Shown: positions 18,573 through 25,966 of the stretch, in pieces
Position numbering within the stretch: the stretch's first letter is position 1
Layout of the letters: every line of letters begins with the position of its first letter
Assembly (NCBI RefSeq): GCF_014863605.1
Contig: NZ_CP062252.1
Location: 3,605,001-3,669,000 of the forward strand
From: Pseudomonas allokribbensis
GTDB lineage: Bacteria; Pseudomonadota; Gammaproteobacteria; Pseudomonadales; Pseudomonadaceae
DNA: 64,000 bases
Reading direction: 5' to 3'
Position numbers and translations under genes: made by a program
Notes under the pieces: model-generated
The model's database searches: none
Seen by the model: the letters and a program-made list of their open reading frames with translations, nothing else
What the model was told of the DNA's origin: nothing

Positions 18573-19274
18573 TCAACTTCCAACAGTTGCCAGCCATGGT
18601 TTAGGATTGTAGTCAGCTCTAGAATTAGCTGTTTCACCTATATTTTCTAAAAGCCAACCTATGAACATACTAATCCCCACATCATAATCTTCGAACTTCA
18701 TAAATTCTGGAAATTTTGGACTATACAATCCAACCCCATCGACGAAAACGATGTTTGAACTGCGCGATATATTTTTATCCGCCCGACACCTTTCGGCCAA
18801 AGTCGCCAACCTCGACTGAAAACCAAACAAACAGCAAACTGGATAGAACATCTTTCCGTTTTCGAGCTTGCCCGCTTGCGACATTTTCAAACCGACTCCA
18901 TTCCCGGGATTCAAACTCCAAAGCAGTTCTGAAAATTGCTTCAGACCTCTATCATCAACAGTACTTTTTACTTCCAACACACGCAACACCGAATCAAAAG
19001 GATAAATGCCACGACCATCGATTTCCAAAATCGGTGGCATTGTTCGCTTATCGTATATTAAAATATCAACTTGCGGACTTTGTCGACCCCAGAGATCTAT
19101 GATTACGCCAGATCCAACTCCAAATTGAACTGGCAAAAAAAGCTGTATTAACTCTTTTACGAACGTTTCTCGAAGACTCCCTTTTTCGCCGTTGTGATCC
19201 AACCCTCCAGTTGCTAGGAACATCGTCCGCAGCTCTTGCACCTTGGCTCGGAATAGTCTTTGGAACAGCGCCAT
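18573..19274 (-). CDS. DUF6602-like PD-(D/E)XK nuclease-type protein
   Basis: 233 aa, intact. The N-terminal half has GEKGSLRETFVKELI (E36), FGVGSGVIIDLWG, QVDILIYD (D70) and LEVKSTV (E101, K103), in the order and spacing of a PD-(D/E)XK nuclease-like fold. I recall this pattern as DUF6602, seen in defence and mobile contexts. No membrane segment. Base composition is clearly AT-richer than the chromosome. It is divergent from the broken PAPS-reductase gene and lies 163 bp downstream of the putAbiC-type gene on the same strand, so both may be expressed together. ATG 19274 has no strong ribosome site. Target unknown. Confidence 0.72.
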   Translation of the reverse strand: MALFQRLFRAKVQELRTMFLATGGLDHNGEKGSLRETFVKELIQLFLPVQFGVGSGVIIDLWGRQSPQVDILIYDKRTMPPILEIDGRGIYPFDSVLRVLEVKSTVDDRGLKQFSELLWSLNPGNGVGLKMSQAGKLENGKMFYPVCCLFGFQSRLATLAERCRADKNISRSSNIVFVDGVGLYSPKFPEFMKFEDYDVGISMFIGWLLENIGETANSRADYNPKPWLATVGS

Positions 19275-19323
19275 ATCACACCCACTTTCTGCTTGATTAC
19301 TTTACTTCTTACCTACATCGATA

Positions 19324-19343
19324 AATCACGCCAGCCGGCGAGG
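19324..19343 (+). repeat. 20-bp direct repeat, copy 2
   Basis: Identical to 17842-17861. Followed ten bases later by the ATG of a methyltransferase-like remnant. Confidence 0.7.
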
Positions 19344-19352
19344 ATCCCCATA

Positions 19353-19420
19353 TGGAGATCACTTGCGGCTCGGTCTGCCCCGGCAGCATAAAATCGAGCA
19401 TGGGAGCCACAATCTGAACG
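19353..19420 (+). pseudogene. Remnant of a phage cytosine-C5 methyltransferase start
   Basis: ATG 19353 reads MEITCGSVCPG. After a small indel, IE and WEP can be read in another frame. This resembles the start MEIT-GSVCSGIEA-VAWEP common in Pseudomonas phage DNA cytosine methyltransferases. Only about 20 codons remain; the putAbiC-type cargo gene occupies the place of the rest. Assignment rests on a short match. Confidence 0.4.
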
Positions 19421-19436
19421 AGCTCAACGGTTACAA

Positions 19437-20294
19437 TTAATCATTTTTCGAGCCTCGATAATAGTCAGCCATAAGATTTGAGACATATCCATGGTGTTTA
19501 AGAAAGGAGAAATCCCATTCTCGAACAATCTCTCTTGTTTTACCTCCGCGAACGAAACACATGCTTGAAAATAGAATCCTCTCATTTGGCATCAACGTAT
19601 CTCTAGCGATCTTCATATAACTACTTTTTAAATCATACGAGATGTTAGCGTCATGCACTAAGTGAACAACCCTTGCAGTTCGCAAGTAAAAACCGTTTCT
19701 AATATCACCTTTGATCAGAGTTCGAATGTGCGACTTTGTCTCCCTCAACTGAGCTCGCCATGCTAGATCGTCAAGACGCTTCCGCTGCGACTGAAGCAAC
19801 TTTGCTAAAGCGGCAATTTTGGTAACCGCATCTGCCTTATCGGACTGCTTAACGCGAAAATGGTCTTCGCAGTATTTTTCTACTCGATCAAGCAACTGAA
19901 AAAAAGTATTTTCAAATTTTTCCACCTCCATAATGCTTTGCTGCGAGGCCATAAAAGTGGTCGTCTTTCTGGCTTCGACAGTTTGTATTAACGTCGTTCT
20001 AAGCAAAACCAATAGTGCCAAAAAACTTAGGACGGGATTGATCAGCCCTCCAAAAAAATCACCTATTTGACCTATATTATTCTCAAAATTAAGTTTCCTC
20101 CCATAAAGAATTACGAAAGACAACAATACGACCGCCGCTACTACTAAGGCCATCCAAACCATTAAAGCATTATTGATCGGAGGAATCTCCTCAGTCACAC
20201 CCGGAACATTTCGCTCACAAACAAATTGATATATACTGTAAGCAGTTATAAGCAGAACAAACACCGCCACTACAATTAAAATATACTCCCTCAC
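19437..20294 (-). CDS. putAbiC-type phage abortive infection membrane protein
   Basis: 285 aa with a GTG start at 20294 (AGGA 7 bases upstream). Three membrane spans (about 4-25, 43-63 and 80-100), the last one entered by GQIGDFFGGLINPVLSFLALLVLL. A soluble helical domain follows, opening with VEKFENTFFQLLDRVEKY. The DFFGGLINP and FENTFFQLL motifs are what I recall for the putative AbiC-like family, implicated in aborting phage infection. Marked AT-rich composition and complete reading frame among dead phage genes point to a transferred, retained cargo. The mechanism for this protein is unknown; pairing with the nuclease-like gene at 18573 is a hypothesis. Confidence 0.78.
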   Translation of the reverse strand: MREYILIVVAVFVLLITAYSIYQFVCERNVPGVTEEIPPINNALMVWMALVVAAVVLLSFVILYGRKLNFENNIGQIGDFFGGLINPVLSFLALLVLLRTTLIQTVEARKTTTFMASQQSIMEVEKFENTFFQLLDRVEKYCEDHFRVKQSDKADAVTKIAALAKLLQSQRKRLDDLAWRAQLRETKSHIRTLIKGDIRNGFYLRTARVVHLVHDANISYDLKSSYMKIARDTLMPNERILFSSMCFVRGGKTREIVREWDFSFLKHHGYVSNLMADYYRGSKND

Positions 20295-20432
20295 TTCACA
20301 TCCTTTTTAATCAAATTATTATGACCTGCACTGAAATTTTCGCCTGAACGCCATTTTTTTGCCACTATAACTTTTTGATCTTGGGTTTAATGCTCTCGCC
20401 TCAAGGGCTGAACCTAAGAAGCGAGGTTCCCC

Positions 20433-21220
20433 ATGTCCGCACAACAGTTCGACGAAAAGAAACTCGAGCGAGCGATTCGCAAGATCAAACACTGCCTGGC
20501 ACTGGCGCAAAGCGAGAACGAGAACGAGAACGAGAACGAAGCTGCCACGGCGTTGCGCCAGCCTCAGGCATTGATGCGTGAGTATCAGCTGACAGATATG
20601 GACGTGAAGTTGAGCGACGTCGGCGAAGTTGAGTCGGACCTGTACCGCGCCAAACGGCGGCCATGGGATCAGCAGCTAAGCATCGCCGTAGCGGCTGCAT
20701 TCAACTGCACGACCCTGCGCCGCAGAAAGTGGAGTTCTGTAAAGGGTCAGGTGATCGAGTGCGCGACGTTCGTCGGCGTTTCTCTTACTCAGAACATCGC
20801 CCTGTATGCGTATGAATCACTGCACACTAAGCTCACCTAGGCTCGCAAAGAGTAATGCTCTGCTGTCAGGTCTGGAGTACGCCGCAATGACTACTCGCCC
20901 GAAACCGCCGGCAACCATTTTGCATTGGCTTGGGCATGGGAGGTCCAGTCGAAGCTGGAAGCGCTTGTGCCTCAGACCGATGATGATCCGCTCGGCCAGC
21001 CCGCCACCGGACGAGACATCGTCTTGATTCCGGCGCAGGACAAGGCATTGATCAGCGAATGCTCACCACCAAAGACATCAAAGAGTCATGGAAAAGCAAG
21101 GGCGTCGAATTGGATATGAACGCCCAGATCGCCGGCATGCTCGCAGGAAGCAAGGTCGAACTACACGCCGGCATTGCACGCGGTGGCAAAGATACTCTCG
21201 CCCTATCAGCAAGCATCTGA
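20433..21220 (+). pseudogene. DUF2786-type phage protein, frameshifted
   Basis: Opens MSAQQFDEKKLERAIRKI at ATG 20433. KHCLALAQS, the repeat-derived ENENENEN, and ALMREYQLTDMDV follow, matching the N-terminal helix pair of DUF2786 proteins. The frame ends at TAG 20838-20840. Further pieces (FALAWAWEVQSKL, DKALISE, MNAQIAGMLAGSKVELHAGIARGG) lie downstream in other frames to about 21220, so the intact ancestor had roughly 240 residues. A (GAGAAC)4 repeat sits at 20514-20537. Confidence 0.7.
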
Positions 21221-21255
21221 TCCATCCGACCCGCCCCTATGACGCTCAGGCGTAG

Positions 21256-21501
21256 TTAGGTGTCGAGTAGGTTGTGGTTGTTGATGTCGACCGGAGTGAT
21301 CCAAGGGTTTTCTTCCCTTTCAATACGCATAGCCAAATATCCCCTGGTGCGGCCTACGTGAAATCGCTGGCCTAACTCCTTCATTTGATCAATCAACGCA
21401 GTTTGGACGCCATAACGACCGCACTTCGAACAGTCCCTTTCTACCAAAGTGCCACCGAAACCCAATGGTTTATCTTCCGAGCTGCAGATCAGACACGTCA
21501 T
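21256..21501 (-). CDS. Small zinc-finger-like protein, 81 aa
   Basis: ATG 21501 with AAGGAG 8 bases upstream; a longer frame has no start signal. Cys pairs CLIC (residues 3-6) and CSKC (about 26-29) form a CxxC-CxxC zinc knuckle. A basic stretch (FHVGRTRGYLAMRIEREENPW) follows. No known domain beyond that. It is on the opposite strand to the broken phage genes on both sides and appears complete, so it may be another cargo gene. Confidence 0.55.
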   Translation of the reverse strand: MTCLICSSEDKPLGFGGTLVERDCSKCGRYGVQTALIDQMKELGQRFHVGRTRGYLAMRIEREENPWITPVDINNHNLLDT

Positions 21502-21629
21502 TTTCAGCACTCCTTGTGAATGACCATTCAACTGTAGCTGATCCCTCGCCAACTTCCATCGCTCGGGCATTCCCCGGCATAGGACGCCTCGTGCCCACAG
21601 AAAACAAACCGTCCGATGAGCGCTCGACA

Positions 21630-22258
21630 GTCACGAAGCTGGTGATCACCGGCGCGCCGCGGCTTGACTCGATCACAGTGTTCCTCGAGGACTTCGGCCA
21701 GCGCGCTGTTCCTATGGACGCCCATCCGAACTACGAGCCCCCCCCAAGGGAAGATCACGATCAACTGCCGGGACAAAAGCTGGAGAGCCTACTGGGGCGG
21801 CATGGGACCGTGCAACGTGGCGGACTTTGTCGCCGACTGCGGCTGGGACTACGTCCTGAACTGCCTGGATCGTTGGATCAGCAGCACGCGGGAAAGCGGG
21901 AAAGCGGGAAAGCGCTCCATTAACTCGCGAAAAAGTGCATTGTCCAACGGCGCCGCCAACAGACCGGCCGTCACGACTGGGAGCTGGATGAGCTGGATGA
22001 GCTGAGCAAGGATGAGGCCCGTGAGCTTTGGCACGACATCAATGCTTTGCGCAGCGTCGAGTCACCGAACGAATGCTTGCATCACTGCAAGTTGCAGACC
22101 GAACTTTTCGATGATGAGTGGCACTACCCCGTCGGCGACAAGGCTGTCAAGGAAACCACGAATTCACATATCTGCGCCGCGTTGTCGAGGCGGTCCAGCA
22201 AGCGCTGCGTCAGGAAAAGTTAAACCTGATAGTAGTCGGCGAGCAAATATCCTCATAA
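21630..22258 (+). pseudogene. Phage hypothetical protein, multiply frameshifted
   Basis: Three frames read in order as one protein: KLVITGAPRLDSITVFLEDFG, then GKITINCRDKSWRAYWGGMG with DYVLNCLDRWISSTRES, then DEARELWHDINALRSVESPNEC and finally RRVVEAVQQALRQEKLNL to TAA 22256-22258. The start codon seems lost (GTC where ATG would be). Tandem duplications (GCGGGAAA)3 at 21888-21911 and (GAGCTGGAT)2 at 21981-21998 coincide with frame changes. A common Pseudomonas prophage gene type by my recollection; function unknown. Confidence 0.65.
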
Positions 22259-22375
22259 ATCTCACAGGCCCGACGAACGGTACAAGAAAAACACCAAATA
22301 GGGCCCTTTCGCGTCTCATTACATAAGTGTGTGGATCATTCCATTACTCAATGAACGTAAGAGAGGTGCTCTTTG

Positions 22376-22513
22376 ATGATACGTAAATGCGTGTGTCGTT
22401 GCTGTAACGTCAAACCGGAAGAAGAAAGCAATCAGCTCATTTTCTCCGGCATAGTCTTCGCTTCAATCATTGCGGCTATCGCACACCATTTTGGTGTTTG
22501 GTCTTTCTGCTGA
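22376..22513 (+). CDS. Small cysteine-rich single-span membrane peptide, 45 aa
   Basis: ATG 22376 with GAGG 9 bases upstream, TGA at 22511-22513. MIRKCVCRCCNVKPEEES, then a hydrophobic span LIFSGIVFASIIAAIA and HHFGVWSFC. The clustered Cys residues before a membrane span look deliberate, but the ORF is short and I know no family. A perfect hairpin (22541-22568) follows. Confidence 0.45.
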   Translation: MIRKCVCRCCNVKPEEESNQLIFSGIVFASIIAAIAHHFGVWSFC

Positions 22514-22540
22514 AGCGAAGTGACTCGTATAAACGTTTTA

Positions 22541-22568
22541 CCGCAGGCGGCCTTCTGGCCGCCTGCGG
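22541..22568 (+). terminator. Perfect 12-bp hairpin
   Basis: Arms CCGCAGGCGGCC and GGCCGCCTGCGG around TTCT. It lacks a T run on either side (C-rich to the right), so it is a weak terminator or another RNA-structure signal between the small ORF and the next remnant. Confidence 0.5.
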
Positions 22569-22617
22569 CTTCCCCTCCCCCCTTCAAAGTCAGCCGCTAT
22601 AGCGGCAAGGACCCCTT

Positions 22618-23109
22618 ATGCTCGATGCAAAAATCCACCACTCACTGATCACACTCACTGCAAGCCAGATGGCGAAGCTGCTCGTCATGCGCAAGGGGCT
22701 TGAATTCGACTACTTCTACACGTTCACCGATGATGGGTAGGACAGAAATATCGACAATGCTTTTCTGTCCGCTGCACCAGGCGAAGTACTCGACACCCTG
22801 TTCGACGAAAACGAGCATGACGACGCCATCAACGAAGTGCGTTATGAGCCTGAGGAAGTTCGCGGCATCGCTTCTTGGTGCCACCACAGTTGGGGGCGCA
22901 ACTACGAGGTCGATGTGAGGGCCTTCATCCTACCCGATGGCCGTGCTCTTGCCTTTTGTGAGATGAGCGGCGGCGGCAAACACGGCGAGCCAGATGCGTA
23001 CCCCTGGGTTGAAGAGGCAAAATTCATCAAGGTCTCCGGGGTCGGAGAGCACGTCATTAAGACTTACAAGTTCGAGGATATTCCAGAAGCCTCAGAGGTG
23101 ACGCCATGA
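22618..23109 (+). pseudogene. Phage-type protein interrupted by one amber codon
   Basis: ATG 22618 reads MLDAKIHHSLITLTASQMAKL and then FTDDG, followed by TAG at 22738-22740. The same frame then continues for 122 codons (NIDNAFLSAAPGE, GIASWCHHSWGRNYEVDVRAF, HGEPDAYPWVEEAKF) to 23109. A single nonsense change therefore splits an otherwise intact 163-codon gene. Product unknown; the 3' part could restart at 22837. Readthrough is possible in principle but unsupported. Confidence 0.6.
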
Positions 23110-23158
23110 TTGCCCTCGCCTGGTTCACCTACGTCTACTGCTATAAAATCCGGCGTCC

Positions 23159-23470
23159 ATGAGCCGCCCGGTCAACGTCCGCACCGAGGAACTGGCCGGC
23201 CCGGTGCTGGATTGGGCAATCAACGCGATCGAGGGTGAGCAGCAGCCCGGCGCGGCCCAACTGGATCTGTTCGCCGTGCCCGACGCAGAGCAACTGATCG
23301 AGAAGTACGGCGTCTGGGTCGATGTCGGCCACCGGAACTTGTGGCTGGCCGACGCAACGAACGATCCATTCAACCGCCAGCCCGGCGAAACCCGAACCAT
23401 CGCAGTTTTCCGCGCCGTGGTCTTCGCCAAGCTCGGCGCCACGGTCAAAGTCCCCGCCGAACTCCTCTAA
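23159..23470 (+). CDS. DUF2591 (NinX-like) phage protein, probably shortened
   Basis: 103 aa: MSRPVNVRTEELAGPVLDWAINAIEG, then YGVWVDVGHRNLWLADATNDP and the closing ETRTIAVFRAVVFAKLGATVKVPAEL. The start and end fit DUF2591, small phage proteins related to P22 NinX, although the central part is shorter than I remember, so it may be internally deleted. It follows the previous remnant closely on the same strand. Role in phages not well defined. Confidence 0.6.
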   Translation: MSRPVNVRTEELAGPVLDWAINAIEGEQQPGAAQLDLFAVPDAEQLIEKYGVWVDVGHRNLWLADATNDPFNRQPGETRTIAVFRAVVFAKLGATVKVPAELL

Positions 23471-23526
23471 TAGTTAATCACTACCGAATAACCACTTTCT
23501 GCCGCCGAGCGCGGCTAGGAAAGCTC

Positions 23527-23690
23527 ATGAACATTCAATTTTTATCGCACGAAGAGGTTTGCGAGATGACCGGCGCGCGGACCAAGGCAGGGCAGATCCT
23601 GAACCTGAAGTAAAACGGAATCCGGCACTCAATCAAACGCAATGGCTGGCCAGCGGTGACAACTCTGGCAGTCACAACCGTCGGTAGCTA
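23527..23690 (+). pseudogene. DUF4224 excisionase-like gene with premature stop
   Basis: MNIQFLSHEEVCEMTGARTKAGQ at ATG 23527 is the start of the DUF4224 family, small proteins usually encoded just before phage integrases. TAA at 23611-23613 interrupts it; in frame it continues NGIRHSIKRNGWPAVTTLAV. The change fits a single Lys codon turned to TAA. Position directly before the integrase remnant supports the call. Confidence 0.68.
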
Positions 23691-23707
23691 CGAAGCTGAA
23701 AACCAGT

Positions 23708-24740
23708 ATGGCCGCCAAGAAAGGCCAGTTGAGATGGGACGAAACCAAGCAAGCCAGGCTCCATAGCTCGGCTGAGAGAGCGCAAGAAGGCCAGCGGCCG
23801 CATCTACTATTACTACGACACCGGAGGAAAGGACCGCAAAGAGATCGCACTGGGCAGCGACTAAGGCCTGGCAATCATGGAATACGCCAAGCAGGAGCGT
23901 GACCGGACAGCCGCTGACCTGGTCGCCGAGGTCGTCACGTTCCGATACGTCGCAGAAAAGTACATGGTCGACGTAGTGCCCACCAAGGCGAAAAGCACCC
24001 AGAAAGACAATGCCCGCGAGCTGAAGAACTTGATGGCGCTCTTCGACGTTCCGCCGGATCCGCTGGAAACAATCCAGCCCCTGCGCGTGCGCCAGTACCT
24101 TACCTGGCGAAGATCCGCCCCCGTCTGCGCAAACCGTGAGAAAGCCCTGCTCAGTGCGATCTGGAATTACGCCCGGGACAAAGGCTATACCCCGCTTGCC
24201 AACCCTTGCTCAGGCATCAAGGGCAACAAAGAAGCTGGGCGAGCCACCTAAATCGAAGACGAACTGTTCAAACGCGTCTACGACAACGCTGACCCAGGGT
24301 TGCAAGATGCAATGGACCTGGGCTACCTGAGCGGCCAAAGGGTCACAGACACCGCGTGATGAACGAGCGGGACGTCCGGGATAGTCAGATCTGGGTTCTT
24401 CAGGGGAAAACGAAGGCCAAAAGGCGCATCGAGGTAATTGGTGAGCTGAAAGTTTTGATTGATCGAATCATGGCCAAGAAAGCTGGGCACAAGGTCCGCT
24501 CGACGCGGCTGATCGTGACAGAGGATGGCACGGAGGCGATGTTTCGGAGGCGGTTTGATGTGGCCCAGGAGGCCGCTGGAGTCGAAAAGGCCGAGTTCCA
24601 AATGCGTGACTTAAGCGCCAAGGCCGGTACCGACAAAGCGGAATCGAGTGGTGATATCATGCAGGCCAAGGATCAACTTGTGCATACTACTGTTGTGATG
24701 ACCGAGCAGTACATTCGGAATCGCAAGGGCAAAAAGTCAT
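23708..24740 (+). pseudogene. Tyrosine integrase of the island, multiply broken
   Basis: Ordered fragments of a phage integrase: RERKKASGRIYYYYDTGGKDR, TAA at 23863-23865, the core-binding part YMVDVVPTKAKSTQK and LSAIWNYARDKGYTPLANP, TAA at 24249-24251, GYLSGQRVTD (catalytic Arg I region), a frameshift near 24357, then FQMRDLSAKAGTDK and MTEQYIRNRKGKK with the Tyr nucleophile. The second catalytic Arg (DLR) has become Ser, and the QLGH motif reads QLVH. No product can be active. It sits beside the target tRNA, as expected for the enzyme that made the insertion. Confidence 0.85.
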
Positions 24741-24782
24741 GCCACGAAGTGAATTGCGGACCACTGTCAAAATTGCGACCCA

Positions 24783-24826
24783 GAAACAAACAAGGGTTTG
24801 CATCAGCTTTCGCCCGCAAACCCTTG
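24783..24826 (-). terminator. Island-supplied terminator for tRNA-Leu
   Basis: Arms CAAGGGTTTGC and GCAAACCCTTG with a 14-base loop, followed leftwards by TTTGTTTC. It lies 8 bp past the tRNA-Leu 3' end, replacing the ancestral terminator now at 16083-16114. Confidence 0.75.
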
Positions 24827-24833
24827 ATTCAAG

Positions 24834-24890
24834 ATGGTGCCCGAAGCCGGAATCGAACCGGCACGCCCTTACGAGCGGGGGATTTTAAGT
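24834..24890 (-). repeat. Right attachment repeat within tRNA-Leu
   Basis: 57 bp identical to 16122-16178; here it is the 3' part of the intact tRNA-Leu(UAA). It marks the right junction of the island. Confidence 0.92.
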
Positions 24891-24921
24891 CCCATGCGTC
24901 TACCAGTTTCGCCATTCGGGC
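24835..24921 (-). tRNA. tRNA-Leu, anticodon UAA
   Basis: 87 nt with encoded CCA. Acceptor arms GCCCGAA / TTCGGGC pair fully. The anticodon loop reads CTTAAAA (anticodon TAA), a long extra arm (class II) is present and the T arm carries GGTTCGATT. Last tRNA of the pgsA-linked Gly-Cys-Leu group, as in E. coli glyW-cysT-leuZ. Target of the island integration; the gene remains complete. Confidence 0.97.
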
Positions 24922-24995
24922 GGTAGCGCGGTACTGCGTTGCCCTGATGCCGGTTCACAATCCTGACAGATTGCTGCCCGTACAGCAGAGGGGGA

Positions 24996-25024
24996 AATAT
25001 ATACATCACTCCCCCGTGAAGCAA
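24996..25024 (-). promoter_or_regulatory. Promoter for tRNA-Leu
   Basis: On the reverse strand: TTGCTT (25024-25019), 17-bp spacer, TATATT (25001-24996), about 75 bp before the tRNA 5' end. It lies after the terminator that closes the Gly-Cys transcript, so tRNA-Leu would have its own promoter. Confidence 0.55.
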
Positions 25025-25071
25025 GTTGGCAAAGGCCGTTTTAAAGACTAAATCTTTCAGCACAATGCAAT

Positions 25072-25108
25072 AAAAAAAAGCTCCGTAAATCATGGATCTA
25101 CGGAGCTT
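25072..25108 (-). terminator. Intrinsic terminator after tRNA-Cys
   Basis: Reverse-strand stem AAGCTCCGTA / TACGGAGCTT followed by a T8 run. Strong. It ends the gacA-uvrC-pgsA-Gly-Cys direction and separates tRNA-Leu. Confidence 0.88.
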
Positions 25109-25116
25109 ATTTATAG

Positions 25117-25190
25117 TGGAGGCCGAGGTCGGAATCGAACCGGCGTAGGTGGATTTGCAATCCACTGCATAACCATTTTGCTACTCGGCC
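25117..25190 (-). tRNA. tRNA-Cys, anticodon GCA
   Basis: 74 nt with encoded CCA. Acceptor GGCCGAG / CTCGGCC, anticodon loop TTGCAAA (GCA), T arm GGTTCGATT. Middle tRNA of the Gly-Cys-Leu group. Confidence 0.97.
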
Positions 25191-25237
25191 TCAAAAACAT
25201 TTGCTGTCAGTAGCGCAACAACAAACGCTGTAAAACT

Positions 25238-25313
<76 letters not shown>

Positions 25314-25373
25314 TTGGTGTGGCGCATTCTATAGAAATCAGAAGCGCCGTCAACCCTTTGATTCAAAAAAGTT

Positions 25374-25934
25374 TTATTTCTTTTCAACATCGGTCTTCAG
25401 ATGCGGCCAGGCAGCCCGAAGGTATTGAACCATCGACCACAAGGTCAGGCCTGCAGAAACCATCAGCAACGTGTAACCGATGAAAACCCAGAAGCTGAAA
25501 ACCTTGGGATTGGCCAGAAGGATCACCAGTGCAAGCATTTGCGCAGCGGTTTTCCATTTGCCCAGGTTCGATACAGCCACATGAGCCCGCGCACCAAGTT
25601 CGGCCATCCACTCACGCAACGCCGAAACGACGATCTCGCGACCGATGATGACAGCCGCCGGCAACGTGAGCCACAGGTTGCCGTGTTCCTGCACCAGCAA
25701 CACCAGTGCAACAGCAACCATCAGTTTGTCAGCGACAGGATCCAGAAACGCTCCAAACGGAGTGCTTTGCTCCAGGCGTCGCGCCAGATAACCATCCAGC
25801 CAGTCCGTTGCCGCTGCGAAGGCAAAGACCGAACTTGAGGCCAGATAACTCCACTGGTAAGGCAGATAGAACAGCAAAATGAAGATCGGGATGAGCAGGA
25901 CACGGAGAACGGTAATCAGATTAGGGATATTCAT
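25374..25934 (-). CDS. pgsA: Phosphatidylglycerophosphate synthase
   Basis: 186 aa from the ATG at 25934 (a GTG two codons upstream is also open). Inner-membrane CDP-alcohol phosphatidyltransferase that joins CDP-diacylglycerol and glycerol-3-phosphate, the first committed step to phosphatidylglycerol and cardiolipin. The family motif DG-x2-AR-x8-G-x3-D-x3-D is complete as [20 protein letters not shown] plus the final D. About four to five membrane spans, opening [17 protein letters not shown]. It lies 32 bp after uvrC on the same strand and is followed by tRNA-Gly. Confidence 0.95.
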   Translation of the reverse strand: MNIPNLITVLRVLLIPIFILLFYLPYQWSYLASSSVFAFAAATDWLDGYLARRLEQSTPFGAFLDPVADKLMVAVALVLLVQEHGNLWLTLPAAVIIGREIVVSALREWMAELGARAHVAVSNLGKWKTAAQMLALVILLANPKVFSFWVFIGYTLLMVSAGLTLWSMVQYLRAAWPHLKTDVEKK

Positions 25935-25966
25935 CGGCACAACTGGCTACGAGGTGAATGGGCATT

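Larger units (their letters stand above)
16122..24890. mobile_element. Decayed phage-derived genomic island in tRNA-Leu(UAA)
   Basis: Bounded by identical 57-bp repeats (16122-16178 and 24834-24890); the right one is the 3' part of the intact tRNA-Leu. A tyrosine integrase remnant lies beside the tRNA end, preceded by a DUF4224 remnant, the usual order for such elements. Phage-type genes inside carry stops and frameshifts, so the element should not excise by itself. Intact cargo includes a nuclease-like gene, a putAbiC-type gene and membrane and small proteins. Base composition around 18570-20400 is visibly AT-richer than the chromosome. Length between repeats is 8,655 bp. Confidence 0.88.

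Noticed and set aside
21888..21911. Tandem repeats as a CRISPR-like array
   Set aside because: The units are 8 bp with no spacers, inside a decaying gene; simple slippage explains them.
23106..23162. 18-codon ORF between two phage remnants
   Set aside because: Too short and without a convincing ribosome site; could be chance.
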